64,000 bases of DNA from Muricea muricata (lineage: Eukaryota; Cnidaria; Anthozoa; Malacalcyonacea; Plexauridae), in NCBI GenBank assembly GCA_963855995.1, contig OY979719.1:18323312-18387311 (forward strand), read 5' to 3'. A program made the translations under genes and the position numbers. This document shows, piece after piece, positions 62,010 through 64,000 of this stretch (position 1 is the first letter of the stretch; each line of letters opens with the position of its first letter). Below the pieces are notes generated by a model. It had not been told where the DNA came from. It ran no database searches and saw only the letters and a list, made by a program, of their open reading frames with translations.

Positions 62010-63246
62010 CTACTGTACAAATATGTATCCAAATGCTGGAGTGTTCTTGTTGTCAAGTTGGTCGCAAATGGCTATATTACCACATGTTGTCTTTCTTATT
62101 TCATCGTCACATCCACGTACTGAGGTACCAAAGCCAATACATGAGTCACAACTCTCACAGTCGTTTTCGTTGTTTGCTATTATTCCAATTCGTACTTTGA
62201 GGTGTGCCGATTCATGACCTGGAATGCCTATATTAAACCCTTCTTTATTACAGTTTTCTTGCAAACGCGAACCATCCATGAGAGATAGCCATTTGCCCCT
62301 TCCAACGCTCGTATTTTTAAAATCTCCGTCTGCGATCACATTGTAAAGCGAACTTGCTTGGTGGTTGATCCTAATCCATTTTGTGACACCATTGACTTTC
62401 ATTCCGAGGCATATTTTGTGAAAGGGTGTGTTCCAGTAAGAAGCCAGTTTTGTTTGTTTTTCAGTCAAACCTTCAAGTCCGTCTTCAACTGCGTAGGTTT
62501 GCTTGTTGGTCCAGTAAGGTGAACTGTAGTTGAACTCAGTCTGTAAAGGAAATATATTAACTATGTATCACAACTATATACTTTTTCATGTGTGTCGTCT
62601 TAATTCTTCGCTGAAAATACCTTAGTTTAAGATCATCTTTACCTTGGTGCCATCAGTTTTCATCACTAGTGTCCAGCCTCCTGACCCACAGCCAGATATT
62701 TCAGTCATGTGACAGTAAACTTGATATTCTTCTGGTAAATCATAACTTCCCAGTTGGTAAACACCATTGCTGAGAGATCTAAATAGTAAGATCAAGTGAA
62801 TGTCACATTGAAACTAGACTGAGCCCAGTCCCTCATGGGAAAGGAGTGAAATTTAAAATTTGTGTGTCTTGAGAGACGAAGAATTCTGATTGGTTACTTG
62901 AAAAGTTGATTGATGTTGACAGATGTATTTAAGAAATAAGTCAATAAATCCTGGAATAAATACGAAAACAATACATTACTACAGTAACAGTAGTTTGTTT
63001 ATTAAGCAAGAAATTTGCTCCACCCAATTGTTGATTATATAAGCAGAGTAGGTTCAGAACAAGGAGCGGTGCTTAATTAATCGGAAACTTCAACTTCTGT
63101 ATACCTGTTTACAGTCCCTCTTCCCATGAGAGAATGAGTTCTGTCTGCATTGGAACGGTATTTCAAAACTGTCTCTTTATTGTAGTGACTCGCCTACCTG
63201 TTTCTCTCTGACAATTCTTTACAAGATGACAACATTTCTTGATTTA
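62010..63246 (-). CDS. U8: C-terminal exons of another PAN-array member (5' part beyond window)
   Basis: Three exons are seen: 63198-63246 ([15 protein letters not shown], phase-1 start), 62643-62778 ([37 protein letters not shown]) and 62010-62540 (terminal exon, [20 protein letters not shown] to FGYIFVQ). Phases 2 and 0 are continuous. The SCKEL exon is almost identical to that of U7, and the terminal exon shares the [10 protein letters not shown] and [11 protein letters not shown] blocks. The PAN module and signal peptide must lie above 64000. Because the SCKEL exon begins in phase 1, at least one linker exon ending in phase 1 must precede it. Confidence 0.82.
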
Positions 63247-63286
63247 CTAAAAAAAGGCAATTTGTTCAACTGTAAATTTTTCAAGT

Positions 63287-64000
63287 CATGTTAGAAATGA
63301 TTTTGAAATGAACTTCTCATAACCTATTTGCAAGCAAATGTCTCCATGCACACATACTGAGAATAATTTGCTATTTCTTCTGAATTCCTATAAACTTATA
63401 ATTTGAAATACTATATAAAAAATATAGATGAATATTTTGCAAAAAATAATTGCAATCAATGTGGAATGCGTAACTGTTTCTCTGCTATACAGAGATATTT
63501 ATATCGGCTCATTAGGAAATTGAAACATGGAAATTCAAATGTGCGGCACTTGACTTTATAGCCTTTTATTTGGGACACACTGTATGTTCCTGCTTACCCG
63601 GAATAAAATAAAGCGTAAAATGATCTTGAGGTATTAAAATAAGTCATTTTATAAAACGAAAAACGAAATGCAGTAATGATCGATAAAAAAGATATACTTT
63701 ACAACAGATAATGCTCAACAACATTCTTGCTACTTCATTTTTCAACAAAAACAAAAATCTCAAGAAAACTATGACTCATTTTAATACCTCAGAATCATGT
63801 TGCTCTTCATGTAATCCCGGGTAAGCGAGATCATATAATCAGCCCCCTCAACAAGACCACGTGAACTCTGGTATAAGTTACGCGCATGGTGGGGTTTATT
63901 CAGCCAGAATTATTTAACAGGGGCCGGTTGTATGAATATCTTAAATCACTGTTTTGTAGTTAAATACCAAATTTCATGTTAGAAATAATTTCGAAATGAA
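63287..64000. repeat. About 690-bp repeat, copy 2, tandem at the window edge
   Basis: The unit starting CATGTTAGAAATGATTTTGA at 63287 appears to restart at 63975 (CATGTTAGAAATAATTTCGA), giving a period of about 688 bp. Its body from 63331 is the partner of 60061-60712. The window ends 26 bp into the next copy. Confidence 0.75.

Overview
This is a window of an AT-rich animal nuclear genome. Genes have many GT-AG introns, exons are short, and introns carry many foldback (MITE-type) elements. The gene content (a GALNT2-type glycosyltransferase, a CatSper gamma-type sperm channel subunit, mitochondrial uL30, and a large tandem family of secreted PAN/Apple plus fibrinogen-like proteins with intelectin-style SCKE/GGWTLV motifs) points to a cnidarian, most likely an anthozoan (coral or anemone). 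That assignment is inference. Exon boundaries were placed by eye from splice signals and checked for codon-phase continuity; none has transcript support.

Left part (1-22 kb). The 3' end of a polypeptide GalNAc-transferase gene runs from position 1 to 3877 (+). MRPL30 follows on the minus strand (4521-4973). It diverges, across about 150 bp, from a CATSPERG-like gene on the plus strand (5123 to about 15763, fourteen exons read, C-terminal third not found). A three-exon gene for a long, mostly disordered protein with C-terminal ankyrin repeats lies on the minus strand (16551-21789). Introns here hold a TTAA-flanked MITE, a hAT-type MITE whose target-site duplication copies a splice donor, and several other foldback elements.

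Right part (22.7-64 kb). This is a head-to-tail, minus-strand array of paralogous secreted-protein genes (called here U1-U8, plus two extra N-terminal cassettes U0 and U3b). Each complete unit encodes a signal peptide, one PAN/Apple module, a short or Ser/Thr-rich linker made of very small exons, a 40-71 nt exon usually carrying an S-C-K-E-L-L type motif, a 136-145 nt exon with the fibrinogen-like VYCHMT...GGWTLV core, and one terminal exon (516-552 nt) encoding the rest of the lectin-like domain. Two PAN types alternate: type 1 has the signal peptide and PAN in one exon, and type 2 has a separate signal-peptide exon ending in a DFCFD motif. Intron phases at the module borders are compatible between units, so cassettes can be exchanged without breaking the frame.

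The array shows recent duplication, exon loss, patchy near-identity in the terminal exon followed by strong divergence, a tandemly amplified 48-nt linker exon (U3), and one unit (U7) that gained a pair of exons encoding novel Trp/Cys-rich repeats. The likely products are secreted or matrix-associated carbohydrate-binding proteins, with candidate roles in recognition, mucus or skeletal matrix. That role is inferred from domain content only.
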